Shown here: piece after piece, positions 25,210-33,960 of the stretch
Layout of the letters: each line of letters opens with the position of its first letter
Position numbering within the stretch: position 1 is the stretch's first letter
NCBI RefSeq assembly: GCF_014297445.1
Contig: NZ_JACORU010000009.1
Coordinates: 62,001-126,000, forward strand
Direction: 5' to 3'
From: Ramlibacter albus
GTDB taxonomy: Bacteria; Pseudomonadota; Gammaproteobacteria; Burkholderiales; Burkholderiaceae_C
Length of the DNA stretch: 64,000 nt
Made by a program: the position numbers and the translations under genes
The notes under the pieces: generated by a model
Told to the model about the DNA's origin: nothing
The model's input: the letters and a program-made list of their open reading frames with translations, nothing else
The model's database searches: none

Positions 25210-26850
25210 TCACCACCCGATCGCGGCGCCGTCGCTGCGCGGGTCCGAGCCGCCGCTGAGGGCGCCCGTCCGCGGGTCGATCGTGATGCCGTGTGCATGG
25301 CCCGCCAGCTCGTTCCAGTCGCCCCAGCGGTCGAGCAGGTGGCCTCGCGCCTCGAGCTCGCGCAGCGTGTCGGCTGGGAATCGTGCCTCGATATGCAAGG
25401 TATCGCGCTCTTCGCCGAGCGCGAAGCGGCCGGAGAGAAAGCGCGGCATCTCGATGGCTTCCTGGATGTCCAGCCCGAAATCCACCAGCGCGGAATACAG
25501 CTGCAACTGGATCTGCGGCTGCCCGTCGGCGCCCATGCAACCGAGCACGGCCCACAGCTTGCCGTCTCGCTTGGCCATGGAGGCGATGAGCGTGTGCAGC
25601 GGGATCTTGCCGGGCTCCAGCCGATTGGGGTGCGCCGGGTCGAGCGAGAAATACGAACCGCGGTTCTGCAACACCACGCCCGTGCTGCCTGCCACGCGGC
25701 ACGAGCCGAAGATGCCGTAGAGGCTCTGGATCAGCGACACCGCATTGCCATCGCGGTCCACCACCGCCATGTAGACCGTGTCGCCCGCGAGACTGCCCCA
25801 CGACGGCAGCTCGTCCCAGCGCAGGGCGCGGCGCATGTCGATGAGGCGGCCGCGCTCGCGAGCGTGCTCTTTGGAGATCAACCGCTCGATCGGCACGTCG
25901 GCGAATGCGGGATCGGCCAGCACGCGGTCGCGGTCGTGATACGCCACCTGCTTGGCCTGCACGAGCAAGTGAACGTGGTCGGCGCCGAGGTGCTGCATGC
26001 GGTGCGGCTCGTGCGGCTCGATCAGGTTCAGCATCTCGACGACGGTGAAGCCCTGCGTCGGCGGCGGCGTGTTGTAGATCGTGACGTCGCGATAGTGGCC
26101 TTCGAGCGGCGCGCCCCACGCCGCGCGCTGCTTCGCGAAGTCTTCGCGGCGGAAGAAGCCGCCTGATTCCCGCGCATAGCGCTCCATCTCGGTTGCGACG
26201 GCGCCTTCGTAATAACCGGACCAGCCATCGCGCGCGATGGACTCGAGCGTGGCGGCGAGTCCCGGATTGCGCAGCGTCGCGCCGGCGCGCAGTGGCGTGC
26301 CGCCCGGCAGGAAGAGCGCCGCGGCTTCGGGTTGCTGCGCGAGCTCGTCGCGCATCACCTCGATGAAGCCAGCGAGGCGCCGCCCGATGGGGAAGCCGTC
26401 GCGTGCATAGCCGACGGCGCTTGCGAGCACGCGCGCAAGAGGCAAGCGCCCATGTGCTTCGTGCGCCGAGATCCAGCTCGCGACCGCGCCCGGCACCGTC
26501 AACGTCGCCGGCAGTTCGCCGATGAGGGGAATCTCCGGCAAACCCCGTTGCGCAAAGGCTTCGAGCGTCGAGCCCGCCGCAGCCTTGCCGCCGCCATTGA
26601 GGTACTTCACCGCGCCGCTCGCACCGTCGTGCACCAGCCAGAAGGCGTCCCCGCCCAAGCCCGTCATGTGCGGGTAGACGACGGCGAGCACGGCGCTGGT
26701 CGCAATCGCCGCATCGACTGCGCTACCGCCCGCGCGCAGCACGTCGACACCCGCCGCTGTTGCGAGCGAATGCGGCGAGGTGACCATGCCATTGGAGGCC
26801 AGCGTGGCCGGCCGGCCCGTTCGGATCTGGTGGTACTTCGTTCGATCCAT
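25210..26850 (-). CDS. Gamma-glutamyltransferase family protein
   Basis: 546 residues. N-terminal region: VTSPHSLATAAGVDVLRAGGSAVDAAIA; the autoprocessing site is GDTVYMAVVDRDGNAVS, with Thr as the expected nucleophile exposed after cleavage; CRVAGSTGVVLQNRGSYF and ADGQPQIQLQ are conserved in the small subunit. No clear signal peptide is seen, which fits the cytoplasmic branch acting on gamma-glutamyl conjugates or N-acyl compounds. GGAGAAGG precedes the ATG at 26850. The frame remains open through the MFS gene upstream, but that is a chance extension. Confidence 0.93.
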   Translation of the reverse strand: MDRTKYHQIRTGRPATLASNGMVTSPHSLATAAGVDVLRAGGSAVDAAIATSAVLAVVYPHMTGLGGDAFWLVHDGASGAVKYLNGGGKAAAGSTLEAFAQRGLPEIPLIGELPATLTVPGAVASWISAHEAHGRLPLARVLASAVGYARDGFPIGRRLAGFIEVMRDELAQQPEAAALFLPGGTPLRAGATLRNPGLAATLESIARDGWSGYYEGAVATEMERYARESGGFFRREDFAKQRAAWGAPLEGHYRDVTIYNTPPPTQGFTVVEMLNLIEPHEPHRMQHLGADHVHLLVQAKQVAYHDRDRVLADPAFADVPIERLISKEHARERGRLIDMRRALRWDELPSWGSLAGDTVYMAVVDRDGNAVSLIQSLYGIFGSCRVAGSTGVVLQNRGSYFSLDPAHPNRLEPGKIPLHTLIASMAKRDGKLWAVLGCMGADGQPQIQLQLYSALVDFGLDIQEAIEMPRFLSGRFALGEERDTLHIEARFPADTLRELEARGHLLDRWGDWNELAGHAHGITIDPRTGALSGGSDPRSDGAAIGW

Positions 26851-26867
26851 GTCCTTTTTTCCTTCTC

Positions 26868-28172
26868 CTAAGCCTGTGCGGCGCGCACGCGCCCCGCGAC
26901 CACGCGCACGCTGCCGGGCGCAGCACGCCAGATGGCGAATGCCGACACCACGCAGCACCCGATGGCGACCCAGAACGCCGGCGCGTAGCTGCCGGTGCGG
27001 TCGTACACGAAACCCATGAACCACGGGCCCGCGGCACCGCCGGCGAGTGCACTGAGCATCAGCGTGCCGAAGATCGGCCCGTAGTGCTTGCTCTCGAAGA
27101 TCTCCGCCGGGATCGCACCCACAACCGACGTGAGGCCGTAGCCGAGCGCGCCTTGCGCAATGACCATCGCGTAAAGCAGCGGCAGGCCCGGGTACGAGGG
27201 CAAGGCGAGCAGCGCAACGTACGTGAGCAGGAAGCCGAGGCTGCCGATCGCCCACACGGGCTCGCGCCCGATGCGGTCCGAGAGCCACCCCAGCGCGATC
27301 TGCCCCGGCACGCCCGCCAGGCTCACCGCGCCGAGCGCCCAGGCGGCCTGCTGCGCGTCGAAGCCCGTCTCGATGAGGTACTTGGTCTGGTGCACCTGCA
27401 CCGCGTACCAGGCGAAGAGCGCCGCGAAGTACGCCACGGCGACCCACCAGAAGCGGGCGGTGCGCATCGCGCGTACGAGTGTCCAGTCGATGGCGGCCCA
27501 GGCGGGGTCCACCACATTGACGCGGCGCGCTTGCGCGGCAGCCGGCGTGTCGGCATCGCCGTCCGGCGCGAGGCCGATGTCCTCCGGCCGCCTGCGCAGC
27601 AGCAGGTTGAGCGGCACGAGCACCACGAGCGCGACCACGCCCAGCAGCGTGCACCCCGCACGCCAGCCGCTGCGCTCCACGAAGGTCTGCAACGCGGGCA
27701 GCATCACGATCGAGCCGAAGCCCACGCCGGCGAACGCGATGCTCATCGCGAGCGCCCGGCGCCGCACGAACCAGTTCGGCAGGAACAGCGCCTGGCCCGT
27801 GTAGCCGGTGAACGTGGTACCTGCGCCGACCAGCATGCCGAGCGTGAGGTAGATGTGCCACGGCTGCCCCGCAAAGGTGGCGAGCAGCAGACCCGCGGCG
27901 GTGGTGACGACCCCGACCTCCATTACGAACCGCGGCCCGCGGCGGTCCATCACGCGCCCCAGCAGGGGGCTGAGCACCGCGGACACGACGAAGCCGAACG
28001 AGAACGCGCCCGCCGTCACGCCCCGCTCCCAGCCGAATTCGCCCAGGATCGGCGGGAACAGCAGCGAGAAGGCCGTGCGGGCGTTGACGCAGATGGCCAT
28101 CGTCACGAAGACGACGCCGACGACGAGCCAGCCGTAGAAGAACGGCAGGCGGCGTGCGAGTTTCTCGACCAA
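26868..28172 (-). CDS. MFS transporter (TTG start)
   Basis: 434 residues with about 12 hydrophobic segments. The start is placed at TTG 28172 (LVEKLARRLPFFYGWLVV) with AGGAAGG upstream; there is no ATG close by and the longer frame has no protein-like composition. GRVMDRRGPR is the conserved loop between helices 2 and 3, and GWLSDRIGREPVW repeats it in the second half. It resembles oxalate/formate-antiporter-like MFS members that carry carboxylates. It is co-directional with the gamma-glutamyltransferase, 17 bp away, suggesting uptake of its substrate. Confidence 0.88.
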   Translation of the reverse strand: MVEKLARRLPFFYGWLVVGVVFVTMAICVNARTAFSLLFPPILGEFGWERGVTAGAFSFGFVVSAVLSPLLGRVMDRRGPRFVMEVGVVTTAAGLLLATFAGQPWHIYLTLGMLVGAGTTFTGYTGQALFLPNWFVRRRALAMSIAFAGVGFGSIVMLPALQTFVERSGWRAGCTLLGVVALVVLVPLNLLLRRRPEDIGLAPDGDADTPAAAQARRVNVVDPAWAAIDWTLVRAMRTARFWWVAVAYFAALFAWYAVQVHQTKYLIETGFDAQQAAWALGAVSLAGVPGQIALGWLSDRIGREPVWAIGSLGFLLTYVALLALPSYPGLPLLYAMVIAQGALGYGLTSVVGAIPAEIFESKHYGPIFGTLMLSALAGGAAGPWFMGFVYDRTGSYAPAFWVAIGCCVVSAFAIWRAAPGSVRVVAGRVRAAQA

Positions 28173-28234
28173 GCGGTACTTCCTTCCTGGGCGGGCTGAC
28201 GGGGTGTGATCGTATACCGGCCGAGCCGCACTGC

Positions 28235-28240
28235 TATGCT
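28235..28240 (+). promoter_or_regulatory. -10 element of a leaderless promoter
   Basis: TATGCT ends six bases before the ATG at 28247, so transcription would start at or next to the start codon. There is no ribosome binding site. No good -35 is visible. Confidence 0.4.
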
Positions 28241-28246
28241 GGGCCG

Positions 28247-28993
28247 ATGTTCCTCGGGCACTTCGCAGTTGCGTACGCCGCCAAGCCGCTCGCGGCGCGT
28301 ATCTCGCTGGGCACCGCCTTCCTCTGCGCCCAGTTCCTCGACCTGCTCTGGCCGACACTGCTGCTGGCAGGTGTCGAGACCGTTCGCATCGCGCCGGCCG
28401 GTTCAACGGTGCCGCTGGTCTTCGAAAGCTATCCGTACTCCCACAGCCTGGTCGCCGCGCTCTTCTGGGCGGCACTCGTGGCCCTGGTGCACTTCGCGTT
28501 CAGGCGCAGCAAGGTCGGCGCGCTGGTCGTCGGTGCACTCGTCGTGAGCCATTGGCTGCTTGACCTGGTCGTCCATGTGCCCGACCTTCCGCTGGTGCCG
28601 GGTGGCGACGTGAAGTGGGGGTTCGGGCTCTGGCAGTGGAAGGGCGCGGCACTCGCCGTGGAACTCGCGCTCTTCGGATGCGGGGTGTACCTCTATACCC
28701 GCGCCACGCGGCCGCTGGACGGCACCGGCCGCTGGGCGCACGTCGCGCTCGTCGCCTTCCTGGCCGTCATCCAGTTCGCCAACGTGTTCGGCCCGCCCCC
28801 ACCCGGCGTGTCGCCCATCGCGTGGGTCGGCCAGGCGCAGTGGCTGCTCGTGGCGTGGGCGTATTGGGTGGACTCGAGGCGCAGGCCGGTTGCCGCCGCG
28901 CCGGCCTGCCCAGGCGCGCCGACCCTCACTCCTGCTGGATACCCGCCTCCTGCACCGCATGCCCCCACGCCGAGTCCTCGGCGAGCGCCCTGA
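28247..28993 (+). CDS. Integral membrane protein, metal-dependent hydrolase-like
   Basis: 248 residues with about six hydrophobic helices. Conserved histidines occur as HFAVAYAAK, YPYSHSLVAALFWA and VVSHWLLDLVVHVPDLPL, the pattern of the DUF457/YdjM type of membrane-bound, putatively metal-dependent hydrolases. Function is unknown. The C-terminal 35 residues (Pro/Ala-rich) overlap the small gene on the other strand and may be poorly constrained. ATG at 28247 is predicted to be leaderless. Confidence 0.75.
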   Translation: MFLGHFAVAYAAKPLAARISLGTAFLCAQFLDLLWPTLLLAGVETVRIAPAGSTVPLVFESYPYSHSLVAALFWAALVALVHFAFRRSKVGALVVGALVVSHWLLDLVVHVPDLPLVPGGDVKWGFGLWQWKGAALAVELALFGCGVYLYTRATRPLDGTGRWAHVALVAFLAVIQFANVFGPPPPGVSPIAWVGQAQWLLVAWAYWVDSRRRPVAAAPACPGAPTLTPAGYPPPAPHAPTPSPRRAP

Positions 28994-29144
28994 GCAGCAG
29001 CTGCGATCTTTCTCGCAGGCAATGGACACGCAATTGCCTCAGCGGGCCCGGCTCCTCGTCGAGGGCGCGCTCGGTCTGCGCCCAGAGCGCGCGGATCTGG
29101 TCCCAGTCGGCGCAAAGGCGCGCCGCATCGTCGTGGTGTTCCAT
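28926..29144 (-). CDS. Small hypothetical protein
   Basis: 72 residues, acidic N-terminus then helical (DQIRALWAQTERAL, LRQLRVHCLRERSQLLLRALAED). A good AGGAAG site stands eight bases before the ATG at 29144. Composition is protein-like, unlike shadow frames nearby. It overlaps the convergent membrane protein gene by 68 bp. No family recognised. Confidence 0.55.
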   Translation of the reverse strand: MEHHDDAARLCADWDQIRALWAQTERALDEEPGPLRQLRVHCLRERSQLLLRALAEDSAWGHAVQEAGIQQE

Positions 29145-29314
29145 GTCCCGGCTTCCTCGCGTTGCGTCAAGCAGCGCGAATGGTGGGCGAGGCGCACCGC
29201 CCGCTTATGAAGCCCGTGTAAACCGCCGGCGAGGCGAGCGGGTGCGTGATTTATTACGCCACGCCGCCAGCGCTTGTATGCGGCTGCGCGCACAGCACTG
29301 AACTTCCTTTCACG

Positions 29315-29343
29315 TTGACAACCACGCGCGCGTGTCCTTAAAA
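29315..29343 (+). promoter_or_regulatory. Sigma-70-type promoter for the ABC-type binding protein gene
   Basis: TTGACA at 29315-29320, 17-bp spacer, TTAAAA at 29338-29343. A strong AGGAGG ribosome site precedes the ATG at 29373. The 228-bp gap holds nothing else that I recognise. Confidence 0.6.
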
Positions 29344-29372
29344 CAGCCGTCATCGAGGAAAGGAGGCTGAGC

Positions 29373-30329
29373 ATGGAACGACGTGCCATCCTGGCCGGCG
29401 CCGCCGCGCTGGCATGGGCGCCCGGCGTCCTGGCGCGGACGCCGGTGCTCGGCATCATCTTCACGCGCCCCCGGTCTTCGCCGGACATGATCGCGTTCCT
29501 TCGCGAGCTGCAACGCCTGGGCTATGAAGAAGGCCGCACCATCCACATCGAATACCTCGAAGGCGAGCCGGCGCGCGTGGCGGAGATGGCGCACGAGATG
29601 GTTGCGCGCAAACCCGACATCCTGTTCGCGGGCAACACGGCGTCCGCTGTCGCGCTGAGGAAGGAAACCAGCACGCTGCCCATCGTGTTCGGCAGCGCCC
29701 ACGACCCGGTCGAAGCGGGTCTCGTCGACTCGCTGCCCAAGCCCGGCGGAAACGTCACCGGCGTCACGGTGTTCGCGTCCGAGCTCCCCGGCAAGCGCCT
29801 GCAGCTGTTCCGCGACCTCGTGCCGCAGCTTGCGCGCGCCGCTGTGCTGCGCAGCCCGTTGAACCGGCAGACACAACCCGCGTGGGACGCGCTGGTAGCG
29901 GGCGCGCGCAGCGTCGGCGTGGCGCTGCAGCCCTTCGACGTGCCCTCCCGCGCGGACCTCCCCGCCGCCTTCCAGGCGATGCGCTCCGCCGGCTTGCACA
30001 ACATGCTGGTCCACGACGACGCGTTCACCGGCTCGCTGTGGCGCGCCATCGCGCCGCTGGCGATCGAGCACGGCATCGCTTCGAACACCACGTGGGACGA
30101 AGCGGTGCGCATCGGCCTGCTGTTCTCGTACGGGCCGAGCCTTGTCGGCAACTACACCCGCGCGGCGCAGTACGTGGACAAGATTCTGAAGGGCGCGAAA
30201 CCGGCCGCGATACCGGTGGAACAGCCTTCGAAGTTCCGGCTGGTCCTCAACCGCAAGACCGCCCAGGCGCTGCGGCTGACGCCGCCGGACTCGTTCCTCG
30301 CCTTCGTCGACGAAGTGATCGAGGCCTGA
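29373..30329 (+). CDS. ABC transporter substrate-binding protein (COG2984/TrpX-like)
   Basis: 318 residues. A short signal peptide (MERRAILAGAAALAWAPGVLA) precedes VLGIIFTRPRSS; LRELQRLGYEEGRTIHIEYLEGEPAR and FGSAHDPVEAGLVDSLPKPGGNVTGVT are highly typical of this family, which binds amino acids or unknown ligands. No permease or ATPase gene is adjacent, so it is an orphan binding protein. Own strong promoter and AGGAGG site. Ends nine bases before the convergent stop. Confidence 0.92.
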   Translation: MERRAILAGAAALAWAPGVLARTPVLGIIFTRPRSSPDMIAFLRELQRLGYEEGRTIHIEYLEGEPARVAEMAHEMVARKPDILFAGNTASAVALRKETSTLPIVFGSAHDPVEAGLVDSLPKPGGNVTGVTVFASELPGKRLQLFRDLVPQLARAAVLRSPLNRQTQPAWDALVAGARSVGVALQPFDVPSRADLPAAFQAMRSAGLHNMLVHDDAFTGSLWRAIAPLAIEHGIASNTTWDEAVRIGLLFSYGPSLVGNYTRAAQYVDKILKGAKPAAIPVEQPSKFRLVLNRKTAQALRLTPPDSFLAFVDEVIEA

Positions 30330-30338
30330 CCTCGCCGG

Positions 30339-32003
30339 CTAACCGGCCTGCAGCACCCGGATCAACGCATCGATCACGTCGTCGCCGTCGGGCGACTTCA
30401 ACCGGTGTTGCTTGAGCGACCGCGACAGTTCCCCCTGGCCCAGCACGCGGTGGTCGGCGCGGATCAACAGCGCGGCGATCGCGCGCTGCACCTGCAGCGA
30501 CTTCGCCTGCGGGAACAGGCGCGCGATCTCGCGCAGGCTCTCGGGGTCGGACACGCGCTGCTGCGCGAGCGTCTCGATCGCGCGGACCTGCGCGCCGCTC
30601 GCGGGCATGCGGCCGATGGCGGTGGCGACAGCGCGCACTTCGGACGCATCGGCCAGCGGGCGCTGGCGCAGGTAGGCGCGTGCGATGGTGATCTCGTCGG
30701 TGTCGTCGCTCGTGACGGCTTTCACCACGCGAGCACGCGCCTGCGCGCTGCCCAGGCAGGCGAGCGCCGCAGCGGGGCCGACCTTCGCGTAGCGCAGCGC
30801 GCCACCCACGAGCGGTTGCACCGTCGGGTCGCGCTCGCCGTCGCCGCCGCGCGCGCAGGCGAGGTTGACTTCCTCCATGCCGACGGAGTCGCGCGCCATG
30901 CGCTCGGCGATCATGCGCACGAACTCGGCCTGCTCCTGCGCGGGGGTGAGCCAACCGAGTTTCGTGGCCAGCGCCATCATGCGCGTGCGGATCGCCGGTT
31001 CGTCGGCATCGCGTGCGAAGGTGAGGTAGCGCTCGCGCGTCGCCTGGTCGCCGGCGATGGCGTTGAATCCGGAGGCAATCTCGGGTTGCAGCCGCTGCGC
31101 CAGCGGGAACGACGACGTGAAGCGCTCCAGGTCGCCGATGAACATCCGCACCTCGGACATGTCGCGCTTGAGCATCTGGTGAACGAAGTCCACCTTCTGC
31201 GTCGGCGACACGCGGTCATCGACGAAGCGGCACGCATCGACGCGCGCACTCGCCTGCATCTCGGAGTCGCGCAGGCCCGTGGTCACCGTCATGGAGCTCG
31301 GGCCGAACAGTTGCAGCAGCTTCTGGCTCACCTGCCCGCTGCCCACCTCACCCGCCGGCGCGGTCTGGAAATACTTCTCCAGCAGCGGCCCGGCGTACTT
31401 GCCCAGCGGCGCCTTCGACGAGAAGCCGTAGATCACCGGCACGTCCTTGAAGATGTGCCGCATGCGGTCCCTGTTGCTGCGCGCGTGCTTCTCGCCGAGC
31501 AGCGCGGACAGCTTCGCCGCCTCCGCCGGCGACTGGCCGGCGCGCAGCAGTGCGCGCGTGATCTCGCCGCCGGCCACCTGCCGCGGCTCCGTCTTGAGCG
31601 TGTTGCAGCCGAAGAGGTAGACCTCCTTCAGCTGCGAGAACACGCCGGGGCACGAGTCGCTGCACGACGCGCGTTCCATCTCCAGCACGGTGAGGTACTC
31701 GCTGACGTCGAAGCGGTCGGTGTAGAACTCGTCGCCGTCGTCGAAGTGGCCGGAGATGATGAGCGAGTCGCACTGCACCTTCTGCTCGCACGCGGAGCGC
31801 AGCCAGTCCTTGCGGCCGCGCTCGACGAGTTCGACGAAGCGGTAGTCGCCGGGCGGCAGGTTGCGGCGAAAGACCGCCTGCTCGTCCGGCGAGTTGACCG
31901 TGATGGTGCAGATGGTCTTGGGCGCGGCGGTTGCCGCGAAGGGCAAGGCACCGAAGCACGCGCCCAGGAGGGCGAGGCGGAGAAACGACTTCGTGATGGA
32001 CAT
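30339..32003 (-). CDS. Secreted caspase-like fold protein with C-terminal helical repeats, paralog A
   Basis: 554 residues. Sec signal to about residue 27 (ALPFAATAA). The N-domain (about 30-240) has LIISGHFDDG with His86 and EVYLFGCNTL with Cys133, each at the end of a predicted beta strand, as in the His-Cys dyad of caspase/CHAT-type peptidases. Other Cys (32, 72, 78, 114, 118) are shared with the paralog and may form disulfides. The C-terminal third (AALACLGSAQARARVV onwards) is alpha-helical and HEAT-like. No family recognised with certainty; protease activity is inferred only from the residue pattern. Lies 119 bp downstream of its paralog. Confidence 0.85.
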   Translation of the reverse strand: MSITKSFLRLALLGACFGALPFAATAAPKTICTITVNSPDEQAVFRRNLPPGDYRFVELVERGRKDWLRSACEQKVQCDSLIISGHFDDGDEFYTDRFDVSEYLTVLEMERASCSDSCPGVFSQLKEVYLFGCNTLKTEPRQVAGGEITRALLRAGQSPAEAAKLSALLGEKHARSNRDRMRHIFKDVPVIYGFSSKAPLGKYAGPLLEKYFQTAPAGEVGSGQVSQKLLQLFGPSSMTVTTGLRDSEMQASARVDACRFVDDRVSPTQKVDFVHQMLKRDMSEVRMFIGDLERFTSSFPLAQRLQPEIASGFNAIAGDQATRERYLTFARDADEPAIRTRMMALATKLGWLTPAQEQAEFVRMIAERMARDSVGMEEVNLACARGGDGERDPTVQPLVGGALRYAKVGPAAALACLGSAQARARVVKAVTSDDTDEITIARAYLRQRPLADASEVRAVATAIGRMPASGAQVRAIETLAQQRVSDPESLREIARLFPQAKSLQVQRAIAALLIRADHRVLGQGELSRSLKQHRLKSPDGDDVIDALIRVLQAG

Positions 32004-32122
32004 GGACTGCTATGTGCAACAACTGCTGCGCTGGAGCGCGCGGGCAGTATTGCACGGCTGCAGCCCGTGGCCCAGCTGTTACACGGATGTGCCGGTAAAC
32101 GGCTGAGCCTGCGGAGAATTCC

Positions 32123-33787
32123 TCAGGAAGATTCCTGCAGGCGCGAGATCAGCGCGTCGACCATGTTGTCGCCAGGCGACGCGCGCAGGCGATTTTCACG
32201 CAGCGTGCGCAGCAGGTCCGGCGAGCGCACGGAGCGGTCGGCGCGGATCAGCACGCCGGCGATCGCGTTCTGCACGGCCATGGACCGCGTACGCGCGAAG
32301 AGCTGCTTGAGCGTGTCGACGCTCTCGCGGTCGGAGACGTAGTGGCGCGCGAGCACGTCGAGCGCGCGGGTCTGCGCCTCGGGCGCGCTCATCTTTGCGA
32401 TCGCACGCGTCACCACCCGCAGTTCGTTGGGGTCGGTGATCGGGCGCTGGCGCAGGTACGCCTGCGCGATGCGCACTTCGGCGTCCGAAGCGCTGACGAG
32501 CCCCTCCAGCACGCGCTCGCGCGCTTCGGTGTGGCCAAGGCACGCCAGCACCGCGGCCCGGCCGACGTCCTGCGTCACGTCGCCGCGCACCGCCAGCTTG
32601 GCGGCAGCGCCGTGCAGCTCGCCGTTCTTGTTCAAGGTGCAGGCCAGGTCCACGTCCGGCGCGCCGATGTCCTTGCGCGCGATCATGTCGGCGAGCATGC
32701 GCGTGTTCTCCTCCCGGCGCTGCTCGGGCGTCAGCCACGTCAGGTCCTGCGCCACTTCCGTCATGCGCGCGCGGGTGATGAACTGGTCCGCGTCGCGCGC
32801 GTAGGAGAGGTAGCGTTCACGCGTGCCGTTGTCGGCGGCGATGCGCTCCAGCGCCTGCGCCACTTCGGGCTGCTTGCGCGTGTCGGCGGTGAGTGTGTCC
32901 GTGAAGCGCTCCATGCGATCGAGCAGCAGGCGCGACTCGGCCACCGGGCGCTGCAGCAGCTTGTGCACGGAGTCGAGCCGCTTCGCCGTCGTCATGCGGT
33001 CGTCCGCGAACATGCAGATGTCCTGCCGCAGCGGCATGAGCGCGTCGTTCGCACCGATGCCGGACACGGCCACGAGGCCGTGCTGCGAGAACTGGCGCAG
33101 CAGGCTGCCGTTGACGCCGCCCGTGCCCACGTGGCCCGCACCCGAGCTGCGGAAGTGGCGGTCGAGCACCGAGCCCGCAACCGGGCCGAGCGGTGCGACA
33201 CCCGAGAAACCGTAGATCGCCGGCACGTCCTTGAACAGCAGGCGCATGCGGTCGCGGCTGCTTTCGCCGCGTGCCTGCCCGAGCAGGCGGGCGAGCCTTG
33301 CGGCTTCATCGGGCGACTTGCCGTCGCGCACGAGGCTGCGCACCGCCTCGCCGGAGACCGAATGGAACGGCTGCGCATTGAGCGTGTTGCAACCGAAGAG
33401 GTAGACCTCTTTCAGGTTCGCGAACAGGCTGTCGCAGGAGCCCGAGCACGACGCGCGCTCCAGCTCCTTGATGTCCAGGTGCTCGCCGCGGTCCAGCGCG
33501 TCGGAGAAGAAGACGTTGCCCTCGCCGTGGTGGCCCGAGACGATGAGCACGTCGCAAGAGACCTTGGCCTGGCACGCGGACTCGAGCCAGTCGGAGCGCT
33601 TGCGGTCCACCAGCTCGACGAAGCGGTACTTGTCTTGCGGCAGGAAGCGCCGGAAGCTCTGCTTTTCGTCGGCGGAGTTGACGGTGACGGTGCACACCGT
33701 CTGCTGCTGCTGCGCCGCGAACAGCGGTGCAACGGCGCAAACGGCCAACAGGCCGGCGAACCGGCGGATACGCCTGGCAATGCGCAT
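32123..33787 (-). CDS. Secreted caspase-like fold protein with C-terminal helical repeats, paralog B
   Basis: 554 residues, the same length as paralog A, and aligned without gaps at the N-terminus: LIVSGHHGEG (His86), RASCSGSC (Cys114, Cys118) and KEVYLFGCNTL (Cys133) fall at identical positions. Signal peptide RFAGLLAVCAVAPLFAA. The helical tail repeats LxLRADxxV and AYLRQRP motifs seen in paralog A. GGAGGT stands before the ATG at 33787. A longer frame upstream (30 residues) has a poor start. The tandem arrangement shows an old duplication; both copies keep the putative dyad, arguing both are functional. Confidence 0.85.
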   Translation of the reverse strand: MRIARRIRRFAGLLAVCAVAPLFAAQQQQTVCTVTVNSADEKQSFRRFLPQDKYRFVELVDRKRSDWLESACQAKVSCDVLIVSGHHGEGNVFFSDALDRGEHLDIKELERASCSGSCDSLFANLKEVYLFGCNTLNAQPFHSVSGEAVRSLVRDGKSPDEAARLARLLGQARGESSRDRMRLLFKDVPAIYGFSGVAPLGPVAGSVLDRHFRSSGAGHVGTGGVNGSLLRQFSQHGLVAVSGIGANDALMPLRQDICMFADDRMTTAKRLDSVHKLLQRPVAESRLLLDRMERFTDTLTADTRKQPEVAQALERIAADNGTRERYLSYARDADQFITRARMTEVAQDLTWLTPEQRREENTRMLADMIARKDIGAPDVDLACTLNKNGELHGAAAKLAVRGDVTQDVGRAAVLACLGHTEARERVLEGLVSASDAEVRIAQAYLRQRPITDPNELRVVTRAIAKMSAPEAQTRALDVLARHYVSDRESVDTLKQLFARTRSMAVQNAIAGVLIRADRSVRSPDLLRTLRENRLRASPGDNMVDALISRLQESS

Positions 33788-33960
33788 GGCGCGGACCTCC
33801 CTACTTCGAAGGCCCAACTGTGCGACGCGGCAATGGTTCAGGTGTGTAGGAACGCGCGCGATGGCGCGTGTCGGCATGGATGCCGATGCGTGGAAGGCGG
33901 ATCACGACGTGCCTTGCCCGTCCGCGCGAGCCCGGCTCGGCTGTACGCAGGGGCGTCGTG

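Noticed and set aside
25210..27861. Apparent fusion of MFS transporter and gamma-glutamyltransferase
   Set aside because: The upstream part is out of frame with the transporter; the ATG at 26850 with GGAGAAGG gives a full-length enzyme.
33788..33960. A possible small gene between paralog B and the acyltransferase
   Set aside because: Short frames here have no ribosome site and no protein-like composition.
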